Assembly: GCA_023425615.1 (NCBI GenBank)
Contig: JAFACJ010000079.1
Span: 1-11,424 of the forward strand
Length of the DNA stretch: 11,424 bases
Reading direction: 5' to 3'
Source of the DNA: Actinomycetes bacterium
GTDB taxonomy: Bacteria > Actinomycetota > Actinomycetes > Streptosporangiales > Streptosporangiaceae
A program made the position numbers and the translations under genes. Below are positions 1 to 6,340 of this stretch, one piece after another. Below the pieces are notes generated by a model. It saw nothing but the letters and a program-made list of their open reading frames with translations. It made no database searches and was not told where the DNA came from. How positions within the stretch are numbered: the stretch's first letter is position 1; each line of letters begins with the position of its first letter.

Positions 1-13
1 GGGTTCGGTTCGG

Positions 14-19
14 GGGGAG
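14..19 (+). promoter_or_regulatory. Shine-Dalgarno for the M20 peptidase
   Basis: GGGGAG lies 8 nt before ATG 28 and favours that start over TTG 25. The sequence is G-rich here, so the match is not decisive. Confidence 0.45.
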
Positions 20-27
20 CGGGCTTG

Positions 28-1338
28 ATGCGTGGGCGGGTTGCCGGGTTGATGGGGCGGGCTCGGCGGGATCTTGCCGAGTTGGTGGCGATGCGGTCGG
101 TGGCCGACGCGCGGGTGTTTCCCGCCGAGGAGTGCGCGCGGGCGGCGCAGTGGACGGCTGACGCGTTCACGGGGGCGGGGGTGCCGTGCAAGCTGCACGA
201 GACGCCCGACGGTTCCCAGGCCGTCATCGGGTACCGGCCGGGGCCCGCGGGGAGCCCCACCGTGCTGCTCTACTCGCATTACGACGTGCAGCCGCCGGGT
301 GAGGGGTGGGCGTCCTCGCCGTGGGAGCTCGTGGAGCGTGACGGGCGCTGGTACGGGCGGGGCGCGGCCGACTGCAAGGGCAACATCGTCATGCATCTGA
401 CGGCGTTGCGCGCCGCCGAGCCGAACGTGGGGGTGCGGGTCGTCATCGAGGGGTCGGAGGAGCAGGGGACGGACGGCCTTGAGCGGTTCCTCGACCGCTG
501 TCCGGAGCTGTTCCAGGCCGACGCGATCGTGATCGGCGACACCGGTAACTTCGCCGTCGGCGCTCCGACGTTCACCACCTGCCTGCGCGGTCAGGCGAAC
601 GTCGTCGTCACGGTGACGACGATGCGCGGCGCCGTGCATTCGGGGATGTTCGGCGGTGCCGCCCCCGACGCGCTCACCGCGCTCATCCACATGCTGGGGA
701 CGCTGCGCGACGCCGCGGGCAACACCACGGTCCAGGGGCTGCCCTGCGACCAGCGCTGGGAGGGCGCGCAGTACCCCGTCGAGCAGTTCCGCGAGGACGC
801 GGGGATCCTCGACGACGTCGCGGTCACGGGCACCGGGACGATCGCCGACATGCTGTGGGCGCGGCCCGCCCTGACCGTCCTGGGCGTCGACTGCCCGCCC
901 GTGGTCGGCTCCGCGGCGGCGGTCCAGCCCTCGGCCCGCGCCCGGCTGAACCTGCGGATCCCGCCCGGCATCGACCCGCGGGAGGCGTGCGACGCCCTGG
1001 CCGCCCATCTCCGGGCCGTCGCCCCCTGGCACGCCCGTGTCGACGTCGAGCGGGAGTCGCTGGGCATCCCGTTCCAGGCCCGTACCGGCGGCCCCGCCTA
1101 CGCCGCGATGACCGCCGCCCTCAGCGAGGCGTTCGGCAAGAAGGTGCTCACCCAGGGCCAGGGCGGCTCGATCCCGCTGTGCGGCGCCTTCCAGCGGCAC
1201 TTCCCCGACGCCGAGATCATGCTGCTGGGCGTCGAGGAGCCGCGCGCCCGCATCCACGCGGCGAACGAGAGCGTCGACCCGTCGGAGATCGAGGGCATGG
1301 CCCTGGCCGAGGCCCTCTTCCTGGCGGGCTACCGCTGA
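28..1338 (+). CDS. M20 family metallopeptidase (dipeptidase/ArgE-DapE type)
   Basis: Predicted zinc-dependent cytoplasmic exopeptidase or deacylase of the M20 family (436 aa from ATG 28). The catalytic set is complete: SHYDVQPP (His84, Asp86), GRGAADCKGN (bridging Asp115), EGSEEQG (catalytic Glu144, metal ligand Glu145), GDTGN (Asp171), the dimerisation-domain AVHSGMFGG (His204), and a C-terminal RIHAANESV (His410). The lid/dimerisation domain lies at about residues 180-310. The length fits M20 dipeptidases (about 430-460 aa) better than DapE (about 350-380 aa), so dipeptidase is preferred although dapD is next door. ATG 28 follows GGGGAG (14-19) by 8 nt. TTG 25 is just upstream and the frame is open to the window edge, so an earlier start cannot be excluded. 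It converges on dapD. Family certain; substrate unknown. Confidence 0.92.
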   Translation: MRGRVAGLMGRARRDLAELVAMRSVADARVFPAEECARAAQWTADAFTGAGVPCKLHETPDGSQAVIGYRPGPAGSPTVLLYSHYDVQPPGEGWASSPWELVERDGRWYGRGAADCKGNIVMHLTALRAAEPNVGVRVVIEGSEEQGTDGLERFLDRCPELFQADAIVIGDTGNFAVGAPTFTTCLRGQANVVVTVTTMRGAVHSGMFGGAAPDALTALIHMLGTLRDAAGNTTVQGLPCDQRWEGAQYPVEQFREDAGILDDVAVTGTGTIADMLWARPALTVLGVDCPPVVGSAAAVQPSARARLNLRIPPGIDPREACDALAAHLRAVAPWHARVDVERESLGIPFQARTGGPAYAAMTAALSEAFGKKVLTQGQGGSIPLCGAFQRHFPDAEIMLLGVEEPRARIHAANESVDPSEIEGMALAEALFLAGYR

Positions 1339-1339
1339 G

Positions 1340-1362
1340 GGGCGCGGGAAGGCCCCGCGCCC
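1340..1362. terminator. Bidirectional hairpin terminator between M20 peptidase and dapD
   Basis: A perfect inverted repeat: GGGCGCGGG (1340-1348), 5-nt loop AAGGC, CCCGCGCCC (1354-1362). The all-GC 9-bp stem starts 2 bp after the M20 stop codon and ends 4 bp before the dapD stop codon, so it can serve both convergent transcripts. No T-tract follows on either strand, which is usual for actinomycete terminators. Confidence 0.8.
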
Positions 1363-1366
1363 GTGC

Positions 1367-2329
1367 TCAGTTGGCGTGCAGCATCTCGTTGAGCCCGCCC
1401 CAGCTCCCCGAACGCGGGATGACCTCCACCGTGCCGGACTGGGAGTTGCGCCGGAACAGCAGGTTGCTCGCGCCGGACAGCTCCAGCGCCTTGACCACCG
1501 AGCCGTCGGGCAGCGTGACGCGCGTCCCGGCCGTCACGTACAGCCCTGCCTCGACGATGCAGTCGTCGCCGAGGGAGATGCCGACGCCGGCGTTGGCGCC
1601 CAGCAGGCACCGCTCGCCCAGCGAGATGACCTGCTTGCCGCCGCCGGACAGCGTGCCCATGATCGACGCGCCGCCGCCGACGTCGCTGCCGTCGCCGACG
1701 AGGACGCCCGAGCTGATCCGCCCCTCGACCATGGACGAGCCGAGCGTCCCGGCGTTGAAGTTGACGAACCCCTCGTGCATGACGGTCGTCCCGGACGCCA
1801 GGTGCGCGCCGAGGCGCACCCTGTCGGCGTCGGCGATGCGCACGCCGGACGGGGTGACGTAGTCGGTCATGCGCGGGAACTTGTCGATGCCGTAGACGGC
1901 GAGCTGCCCGCCCTCCAGGCGCACCGCCAGCCGCGCGGCGTCGAGCTTCTCGACGGGGACGGGGCCGATGGACGTCCAGGCGACGTTGGCCAGCAGCCCG
2001 AAGATCCCGTCCAGGCTCAGTCCGTGCGGCTTGACCAGCCGCGCGCTCAGCAGGTGCAGCCGCAGGTAGACGTCGTGCGCGTCGACGGGCTTGGAGTCCA
2101 GGGAGGAGATCGTCGTACGGACGGCGACGACCCTCACCCCCCGCCGCGCGTCGGCGCGCACCGCGCCGGCCAGTTCGCCGGCGGCGTCGCCTTCCAGGAC
2201 GACGGTCCCGGACGGGCCGGGGTCCTCGACCAGTTCGGGCGAGGGGAACCAGGTGTCGAGGACGGTGCCGTCTTCTGCCAGGGTCGCAAGGCCGACGGCC
2301 ACCGCGCCGGGGTTGTACACATCGCTCAC
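1367..2329 (-). CDS. dapD: 2,3,4,5-tetrahydropyridine-2,6-dicarboxylate N-succinyltransferase
   Basis: Actinobacterial-type DapD, which succinylates tetrahydrodipicolinate from succinyl-CoA in the pathway to meso-diaminopimelate and lysine. The N-terminal domain ([21 protein letters not shown]) is followed by a left-handed parallel beta-helix built of hexapeptide repeats (about residues 160-270), with the highly conserved [26 protein letters not shown] (probable catalytic Glu202) and [14 protein letters not shown]. The C-terminus [12 protein letters not shown]...LHAN matches mycobacterial DapD almost motif for motif. The frame opens further to ATG 2383, but that ATG has no SD and family similarity starts near GLATL. 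GTG 2329 gives 320 aa, close to the usual size, and lies 8 nt after a TACCCT -10-like element, as expected for a leaderless mRNA. GTG 2335 and GTG 2320 are alternatives. Function certain; start uncertain. Confidence 0.95.
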   Translation of the reverse strand: MSDVYNPGAVAVGLATLAEDGTVLDTWFPSPELVEDPGPSGTVVLEGDAAGELAGAVRADARRGVRVVAVRTTISSLDSKPVDAHDVYLRLHLLSARLVKPHGLSLDGIFGLLANVAWTSIGPVPVEKLDAARLAVRLEGGQLAVYGIDKFPRMTDYVTPSGVRIADADRVRLGAHLASGTTVMHEGFVNFNAGTLGSSMVEGRISSGVLVGDGSDVGGGASIMGTLSGGGKQVISLGERCLLGANAGVGISLGDDCIVEAGLYVTAGTRVTLPDGSVVKALELSGASNLLFRRNSQSGTVEVIPRSGSWGGLNEMLHAN

Positions 2330-2388
2330 ATCCACAAAGGGTATCGGCTTCCTGGAACCAACCTCCTCCCCCGTGCGTCTCATCAGGC
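2330..2388. promoter_or_regulatory. Divergent promoter region, dapD / HHH membrane protein
   Basis: If dapD starts at GTG 2329, this 59-bp gap must hold both promoters. On the minus strand TACCCT (2343-2338) is placed for leaderless dapD transcription. A strong SD-like GGGAGGAGGT (2370-2361, minus strand) has no in-frame start at usable distance, because the nearest GTG is 26 nt away. No SD precedes the plus-strand ATG 2389. Promoter assignments are inference. Confidence 0.4.
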
Positions 2389-3051
2389 ATGACCGGTTAT
2401 GAGCCCGCGCGTCTCCCCCAAGACCGGATCGAAGCCATACTCCTCTCGGTGATCAGCCAGCATGCGGCGATGGGCTGGCGGCTGGAGTCGAGGTTCGGCA
2501 ACCAGATCGTGTTCGTGCGCGGCAACCGTGTCAACCATGTCGCGCACGCCTTGATCACCTTCCTGCTGTGCGGCCTGTGGCTGCCGATCTGGATCGTGCT
2601 GGCCGTCGCCGACCAGGAGAAGCGCACCGTCGTGTCGATCGACGAGCACGGGAGGCTGTTGCAGGGCGGTGCCCCCTATCAGGGTTTCGCGCCTCCGCCT
2701 CCGACCCGGTTCAACGGCAACGCGCAGGCGGTGGCGATCGCGAACATGCGCCGCCAGCTGCGCCACCAGGCCCGTGAGCACGCCCGTGACGTGGTGCTGG
2801 CGCGTGACCTGCGCATCGGCCGTCCCGACCTTCCCCGGCACTACGACGACGGGGGCCTGATCGACGTGAACCATGTGCCGGCGCCGGTCCTCACCGCCAT
2901 CACCGGTGTCACGCCGGAGATGGCCGAGCACATCGTGCAGGTCAGGGGTCAGGTCGTCGGTTTCAGCTCGGCCGAGGAGCTGGCCGCGGTGGCGGCGCTG
3001 CCGCCGCACCTCACCCCGGAGCTACGGGAGTACGGCATTTTCCTCCCCTGA
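2389..3051 (+). CDS. Membrane protein with C-terminal helix-hairpin-helix domain
   Basis: 220 aa, unnamed family. The N-terminal part (1-48) resembles a small alpha/beta module ([19 protein letters not shown]). One hydrophobic segment follows at about 51-74 ([21 protein letters not shown]), a signature seen in many actinobacterial membrane proteins. Next come a short beta segment (80-92), a Pro-rich linker with PPPP at 102-105, and a basic amphipathic helix at about 113-145. The C-terminus (156-217) reads as a ComEA-type helix-hairpin-helix: [23 protein letters not shown], then [16 protein letters not shown]. Such folds usually bind DNA without sequence specificity or mediate protein contacts. 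ATG 2389 has no SD and is the first start in frame. It is divergent from dapD, with no operon partner. The HHH call is good; the cellular role is unknown. Confidence 0.85.
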   Translation: MTGYEPARLPQDRIEAILLSVISQHAAMGWRLESRFGNQIVFVRGNRVNHVAHALITFLLCGLWLPIWIVLAVADQEKRTVVSIDEHGRLLQGGAPYQGFAPPPPTRFNGNAQAVAIANMRRQLRHQAREHARDVVLARDLRIGRPDLPRHYDDGGLIDVNHVPAPVLTAITGVTPEMAEHIVQVRGQVVGFSSAEELAAVAALPPHLTPELREYGIFLP

Positions 3052-3061
3052 GTCTCACCAC

Positions 3062-3090
3062 GGGACCAGCGCGCTTCGCCCTGCTATGGT
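3062..3090 (+). promoter_or_regulatory. Possible promoter upstream of the DUF4407 gene
   Basis: TATGGT (3085-3090) is a fair -10 match, with GGGACC (3062-3067, core GAC kept) 17 nt upstream as a weak -35. It lies in the gap after the HHH gene, the only place for a promoter serving the downstream small ORF and DUF4407 gene. Pattern match only. Confidence 0.3.
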
Positions 3091-3131
3091 GCTGAAGTTC
3101 GTTGCTGTGGCAAATGACCGTTGGATGGCCT

Positions 3132-3332
3132 GTGCCCCTGCCTGACGACTTTCCGCTGCCCCGTGTCGGCGTCCTGCGCACGCCGCGTGCCTCCGTCGAG
3201 GTGACGGCGCCACGTGGCCCGTTCCCCGCCTCTCCTGGCGCGTTCCCGGTCCCCGCCGTCCGGCTCGCCTCGCCCCGCCTCCCCCGTGCCGCGCTGGCCC
3301 TCCCCCGCCTGCTGCGCGGACGGAGGCGGTGA
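3132..3332 (+). CDS. Putative small Pro/Arg-rich protein upstream of DUF4407 gene
   Basis: A 66-aa open frame from GTG 3132 (other in-frame starts: TTG 3102, ATG 3114), with no recognised domain, rich in Pro, Arg, Ala and Leu and ending ALPRLLRGRRR. In favour: by hand count about 56 of 66 codons end in G or C, and its stop lies 2 nt before ATG 3335 of the DUF4407 gene, with that gene's SD inside its last codons, an arrangement allowing translational coupling. Against: no good SD, low-complexity composition, and GC-rich noncoding DNA often gives such frames. If it is not a gene, 3052-3334 is simply a 5' leader and promoter region. Confidence 0.3.
   Translation: MPLPDDFPLPRVGVLRTPRASVEVTAPRGPFPASPGAFPVPAVRLASPRLPRAALALPRLLRGRRR
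3322..3326 (+). promoter_or_regulatory. Shine-Dalgarno fixing the DUF4407 start
   Basis: GGAGG lies 8 nt before ATG 3335 but only 2 nt before the alternative GTG 3329, so ATG 3335 is the likely start. Confidence 0.7.
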
Positions 3333-3334
3333 GG

Positions 3335-4792
3335 ATGAGGCGACGCCCCCTGATCTGGCTGTCGGGCGCGCAGCCGGCGATCCTGGACGAGGCGCCCGGC
3401 GACCGCGCCAAGTACCAGGGGATCGGCGGGGCGGTGCTGACCACCGCGACGCTCGCCGGGGTGTCGATGTTCTTCGCGCTCCAGATGGCGCTGCGCGCGC
3501 CCTGGTACGCGGCGCTGCCCATCTCGCTGGTGTGGTTCCTGGCCATCCTCAACCTCGACCGGTGGCTGGTCACCTCGATCCAGCGCGGGCAGCGGGCCTG
3601 GCTGGTGGCGCTCCCCCGGCTGCTGATGGCGCTGCTGTTCGGGTTCATCATCTCCACCCCGCTGGTGCTGCGGATCTTCCAGCCGGAGGGCGAGACTGAG
3701 ATCAACAAGATCCGGCAGGAGCAGACCGAGCGGTTCCAGGGCGATCTCAGCGGCGGTGAGGTGGGCCGGAAGATCGACGCGCTGGAGAAGCAGGAGGCGG
3801 CGCTGCTCCAGACCGTCTCCAGCGGCGGCGCCGTGGTGAACCCCGAGGAGGACCCGCAGATCGTCGCGCTCCGCGAGCGGCTGAAGCCGCTGGAGAAGGC
3901 GCGCGATGAGAACGCCGACGCCGCGACCTGCGAGCTGACCGGCGACAAGTGCCGCAACGGCAGCCGCAAGTCCGGCGCCGGACCCCGCTATGAGAACTTC
4001 CGCGCCAAGCAGCGCGAGGCCGAACGCCAGATCCGCGAGATCGACCGGCAGATCGACCACCGGCGCGATGAGATCGCCACGACGTCCAAGACCAGCAGGG
4101 AGCAGACCCTGCGGGAGGCGAACGAGGCGCTGCCCGGCGTCCAGACCCAGCTGAGGAACCTGCGGAAGATCCAGTCGGACGAGCAGACGGCGTTCGAGCA
4201 GGCGAACGAGGGCAACACCGGCCTCCTGGTGCGGCTGGAGGCGCTGAACCGCGCCTCGGCCGGCGACTTCACGCTCGGCCTGTGGCGGCTGCTGCTGTTC
4301 CTGCTGTTCACCGTCATCGAATGCCTGCCGATCTTCGTGAAGGTGCTCCAGCTCTACGGCCCGCCGAGCACCTACGAGCAGCTCGCCGAGGAGCACGCCA
4401 AACGGAGCGTCACCTCCGGCAAGAGACGCGCCGAGACGCACGAGCAGGCGCTCGAACTGGAGCAGACGGCGCAGCTCGGCCAGTCACGCGCCCTGGTCGA
4501 GGCGCGCGAGGAGACGGCGCGCAAGCTCGGCGCGATGACGGCCGAGGCCGAACTGCGCGTGGCAGCCGCGATCCTCGCCGCCTGGGAGGAACGCGAGATC
4601 GCCCGCATCCCCCAGCACCTCGACGACTACGTGACGTCCGTGCGCGAGCCCGCCTCCGGGCCCGCGCCCGCGGCTCCTCCCGTGACGCCGCCGCTCTTCG
4701 GGCCTGGGGCGCCCGGCGTCATGCCGTACTACGCGCCCGCCTTCGACGAGGAGGCGCGCCGCCGGGAGGCGCAGGACCATCAGCCGCGGTAG
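3335..4792 (+). CDS. DUF4407 domain-containing membrane protein
   Basis: 485 aa, matching the actinobacterial DUF4407 family, whose function is unknown. Numbered from ATG 3335, a short cytoplasmic start (RRRPLIWLSGAQP, a family hallmark) leads to three transmembrane helices at about 31-50, 56-74 and 90-114. A long charged alpha-helical region (about 118-310) follows, predicted as coiled coil (ALEKQEAALL, EAERQIREIDRQI, LPGVQTQLRNLRKIQSDEQ). A fourth membrane helix at about 314-337 (LLLFLLFTVIECLPIFVKVL) precedes a second helical stretch (348-425) and a Pro-rich tail. The coiled coil therefore sits between TM3 and TM4, probably outside the membrane, and carries two cysteines, Cys199 and Cys206, that could form a small disulfide loop. 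Its 3' end overlaps gcdH by 13 bp tail to tail. Family confident; role unknown. Confidence 0.9.
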   Translation: MRRRPLIWLSGAQPAILDEAPGDRAKYQGIGGAVLTTATLAGVSMFFALQMALRAPWYAALPISLVWFLAILNLDRWLVTSIQRGQRAWLVALPRLLMALLFGFIISTPLVLRIFQPEGETEINKIRQEQTERFQGDLSGGEVGRKIDALEKQEAALLQTVSSGGAVVNPEEDPQIVALRERLKPLEKARDENADAATCELTGDKCRNGSRKSGAGPRYENFRAKQREAERQIREIDRQIDHRRDEIATTSKTSREQTLREANEALPGVQTQLRNLRKIQSDEQTAFEQANEGNTGLLVRLEALNRASAGDFTLGLWRLLLFLLFTVIECLPIFVKVLQLYGPPSTYEQLAEEHAKRSVTSGKRRAETHEQALELEQTAQLGQSRALVEAREETARKLGAMTAEAELRVAAAILAAWEEREIARIPQHLDDYVTSVREPASGPAPAAPPVTPPLFGPGAPGVMPYYAPAFDEEARRREAQDHQPR

Positions 4793-5934
4793 GCGGAGAT
4801 CCCGGTGATCGCCTCGCCGAGGACGAGGGTGTGGATCTCCTCTGTGCCCTCGTAGGTGAGGACGGACTCCAGGTTGTTGGCGTGGCGGATCACCGGGTAC
4901 TCCAGCGTGACGCCGTTCGCGCCGAGGATCGTCCGCGCCGAGCGCGCCACGTCCAGGGCCGCCCGCACGTTGGCGAGCTTGCCGAAGGAGACCTGCTGCG
5001 AGGTGACGTCCCCGGCGTCCTTCAGCCGCCCGATGTGCAGGGCCGTCAGCCCGGCCTGACCGAGCGCGACCTCCATGCGGGCGAGCTTCTCCTGGGTGAT
5101 CTGGAAGCCCGCGATGGGCCTGCCGAACTGCTCGCGGGTCTTGGCGTACTCGACCGCCGCCTCGTAGCAGGAGCGGCCCGCGCCGACGGCGCCGAAGATG
5201 ATGCCGAAACGCGCCTCCGAGAGGCAGCCGAGCGGCGCCTTGAGCCCTCTGGCGTCCGGTAGGAGCGCGTCGGCGGGCAGCCGCACGTCGTCGAAGGCCA
5301 GCTCCGACGTGACGGAGGCACGCAGAGACAGCTTCTTCTTGATGTCCGTACGGGTGAAGCCGCGGGCTCCGGAGGGCACGAGGAAGCCGTTGATGCCCTC
5401 TTCCGTGCGCGCCCAGACGACGGCGACGTCGGCCACCGACCCGTTGGTGATCCACATCTTGGCGCCGTTGAGCACCCAGTCCTGCCCGTCGCGCCGCGCG
5501 TACGTCTTCATCGAACCGGGGTCGGAGCCGTGGTCGGGCTCGGTCAGCCCGAAGCACCCCAGCAGTTCACCCGACGCCATCCCCGGCAGCCAGCGCTGCT
5601 TCTGCTCCTCCGAGCCGTACTTGTGGATGGCGGTCATCGCGAGGGAGCCCTGGACGGAGACGAAGCTGCGCAGCCCGCTGTCGGCGGCCTCCAGCTCCCG
5701 GCACGCGATCCCGTACGAGACGGCGTTCAGCCCCGCGCACCCGTAGCCCTCCAGGTGCATCCCGAAAAGGCCGAGCTTGCCCAGCTCCCGCGCGAGGTCG
5801 CGGACCGGCAGGGTGCCGCTCTCGAACCAGTCGGCGACATAGGGGTCGATGGAGCCGGCGCGGAAGGCGCGGACGCTGTCCCGCACCATCCGTTCCTCGT
5901 CGGTGAGCTGATCGTCGAGCCGCAGAACGTCCAT
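4780..5934 (-). CDS. gcdH: Acyl-CoA dehydrogenase, glutaryl-CoA dehydrogenase type
   Basis: FAD-dependent acyl-CoA dehydrogenase (384 aa, the usual size), probably converting glutaryl-CoA to crotonyl-CoA and CO2 in lysine/tryptophan catabolism. Residues from ATG 5934: the N-terminal helical domain carries GLRSFVSVQGSLA with Arg89, the position that binds the glutaryl carboxylate in glutaryl-CoA dehydrogenases. Then GCFGLTEPDHGSDPGSM (127-142) and MWITNGS form the flavin-binding beta domain, KTREQFGRPI (265-274) the FAD contact, and TYEGTEEIH carries the catalytic base Glu362. The Arg and the YEGT-type Glu together favour GcdH over short-chain acyl-CoA dehydrogenases. GTG 5937 is alternative, but GGGAGG is 6 nt from ATG 5934 and only 3 nt from the GTG. 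Monocistronic; divergent from the PspC gene. Substrate call is inference. Confidence 0.93.
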   Translation of the reverse strand: MDVLRLDDQLTDEERMVRDSVRAFRAGSIDPYVADWFESGTLPVRDLARELGKLGLFGMHLEGYGCAGLNAVSYGIACRELEAADSGLRSFVSVQGSLAMTAIHKYGSEEQKQRWLPGMASGELLGCFGLTEPDHGSDPGSMKTYARRDGQDWVLNGAKMWITNGSVADVAVVWARTEEGINGFLVPSGARGFTRTDIKKKLSLRASVTSELAFDDVRLPADALLPDARGLKAPLGCLSEARFGIIFGAVGAGRSCYEAAVEYAKTREQFGRPIAGFQITQEKLARMEVALGQAGLTALHIGRLKDAGDVTSQQVSFGKLANVRAALDVARSARTILGANGVTLEYPVIRHANNLESVLTYEGTEEIHTLVLGEAITGISAYRG

Positions 5935-5940
5935 CACACG

Positions 5941-5946
5941 CCTCCC
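5941..5946 (-). promoter_or_regulatory. Shine-Dalgarno for gcdH
   Basis: Minus-strand GGGAGG, 6 nt from ATG 5934, deciding between that ATG and the adjacent GTG 5937. Confidence 0.7.
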
Positions 5947-6045
5947 TGTGGTTATCGCCGCTAATTTACTCAGGGGGTGAAGTCAGGGCGCTCTCAGGGA
6001 TGCCCCCCGATGTGGACAGGGGCCTCACCGGGGCATTCTCGAAGC
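5947..6045. promoter_or_regulatory. Divergent promoter region, gcdH / PspC
   Basis: About 100 bp between divergent genes. Minus strand: TAAATT (5968-5963) is a fair -10 for gcdH, with no clear -35. Plus strand: TGGACA (6013-6018, five of six to the -35 consensus) and CATTCT (6034-6039) with a short 15-nt spacer; CATTCT ends 6 nt before ATG 6046, which would give a leaderless PspC mRNA. Between them are three direct TCAGGG copies (5970, 5983, 5994), a possible regulator site. All promoter calls are pattern matches. Confidence 0.4.
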
Positions 6046-6339
6046 ATGACGAACACACCGCAGCGCAAGATGGACAACAAGATGTTCGCCGGAGTCTGCT
6101 CGGCCCTCGCCGCGCAGACCGGCCTCGACCTCAACATCATCCGCCTGAGCGTCGCCGGCGTCACCGTCGTCGGCGCGACCATCGGCCTCGGCCTGGCGGT
6201 CCCGGCCCTGTACCTCCTGGCCTGGGTCCTCCTGCCCGCCGACGACACCGGCATCTCGCCCGCCCAGCGCTGGTTCGACAAGCCCAAGGTCCACGAGACC
6301 ATGGACAAGGTCGCCGACGCCTACAAGAAGAAGCTGTGA
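6046..6339 (+). CDS. PspC domain-containing small membrane protein
   Basis: 97 aa. The PspC domain spans about residues 6-66: RKMDNKMFAGVCSALA, then QTGLDLNIIRLSV, then one long hydrophobic helix (about 35-63) ending in LLAWVLLPADD, the standard layout of actinobacterial PspC proteins. A basic, probably cytoplasmic tail (KVADAYKKKL) follows. PspC proteins sense or respond to envelope stress in Gram-negatives; in actinomycetes the small single-domain forms are mostly uncharacterised. No PspA, PspB or sensor kinase gene is adjacent, so a phage-shock operon role is not supported. The frame opens upstream to GTG 5977, but the added 23 residues are not PspC-like and ATG 6046 begins the conserved part. 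Stop is 1 nt from the convergent phosphatase stop. Confidence 0.9.
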   Translation: MTNTPQRKMDNKMFAGVCSALAAQTGLDLNIIRLSVAGVTVVGATIGLGLAVPALYLLAWVLLPADDTGISPAQRWFDKPKVHETMDKVADAYKKKL

Positions 6340-6340
6340 C

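Noticed and set aside
1376..2392. Long plus-strand frame covering dapD
   Set aside because: It is the antisense shadow of dapD; the minus-strand product matches DapD end to end, while this frame gives low-complexity sequence.
3011..4441. Long minus-strand frame under the DUF4407 gene
   Set aside because: A GC-rich antisense shadow with no recognisable domain; the plus strand encodes a clear membrane/coiled-coil protein with an SD.
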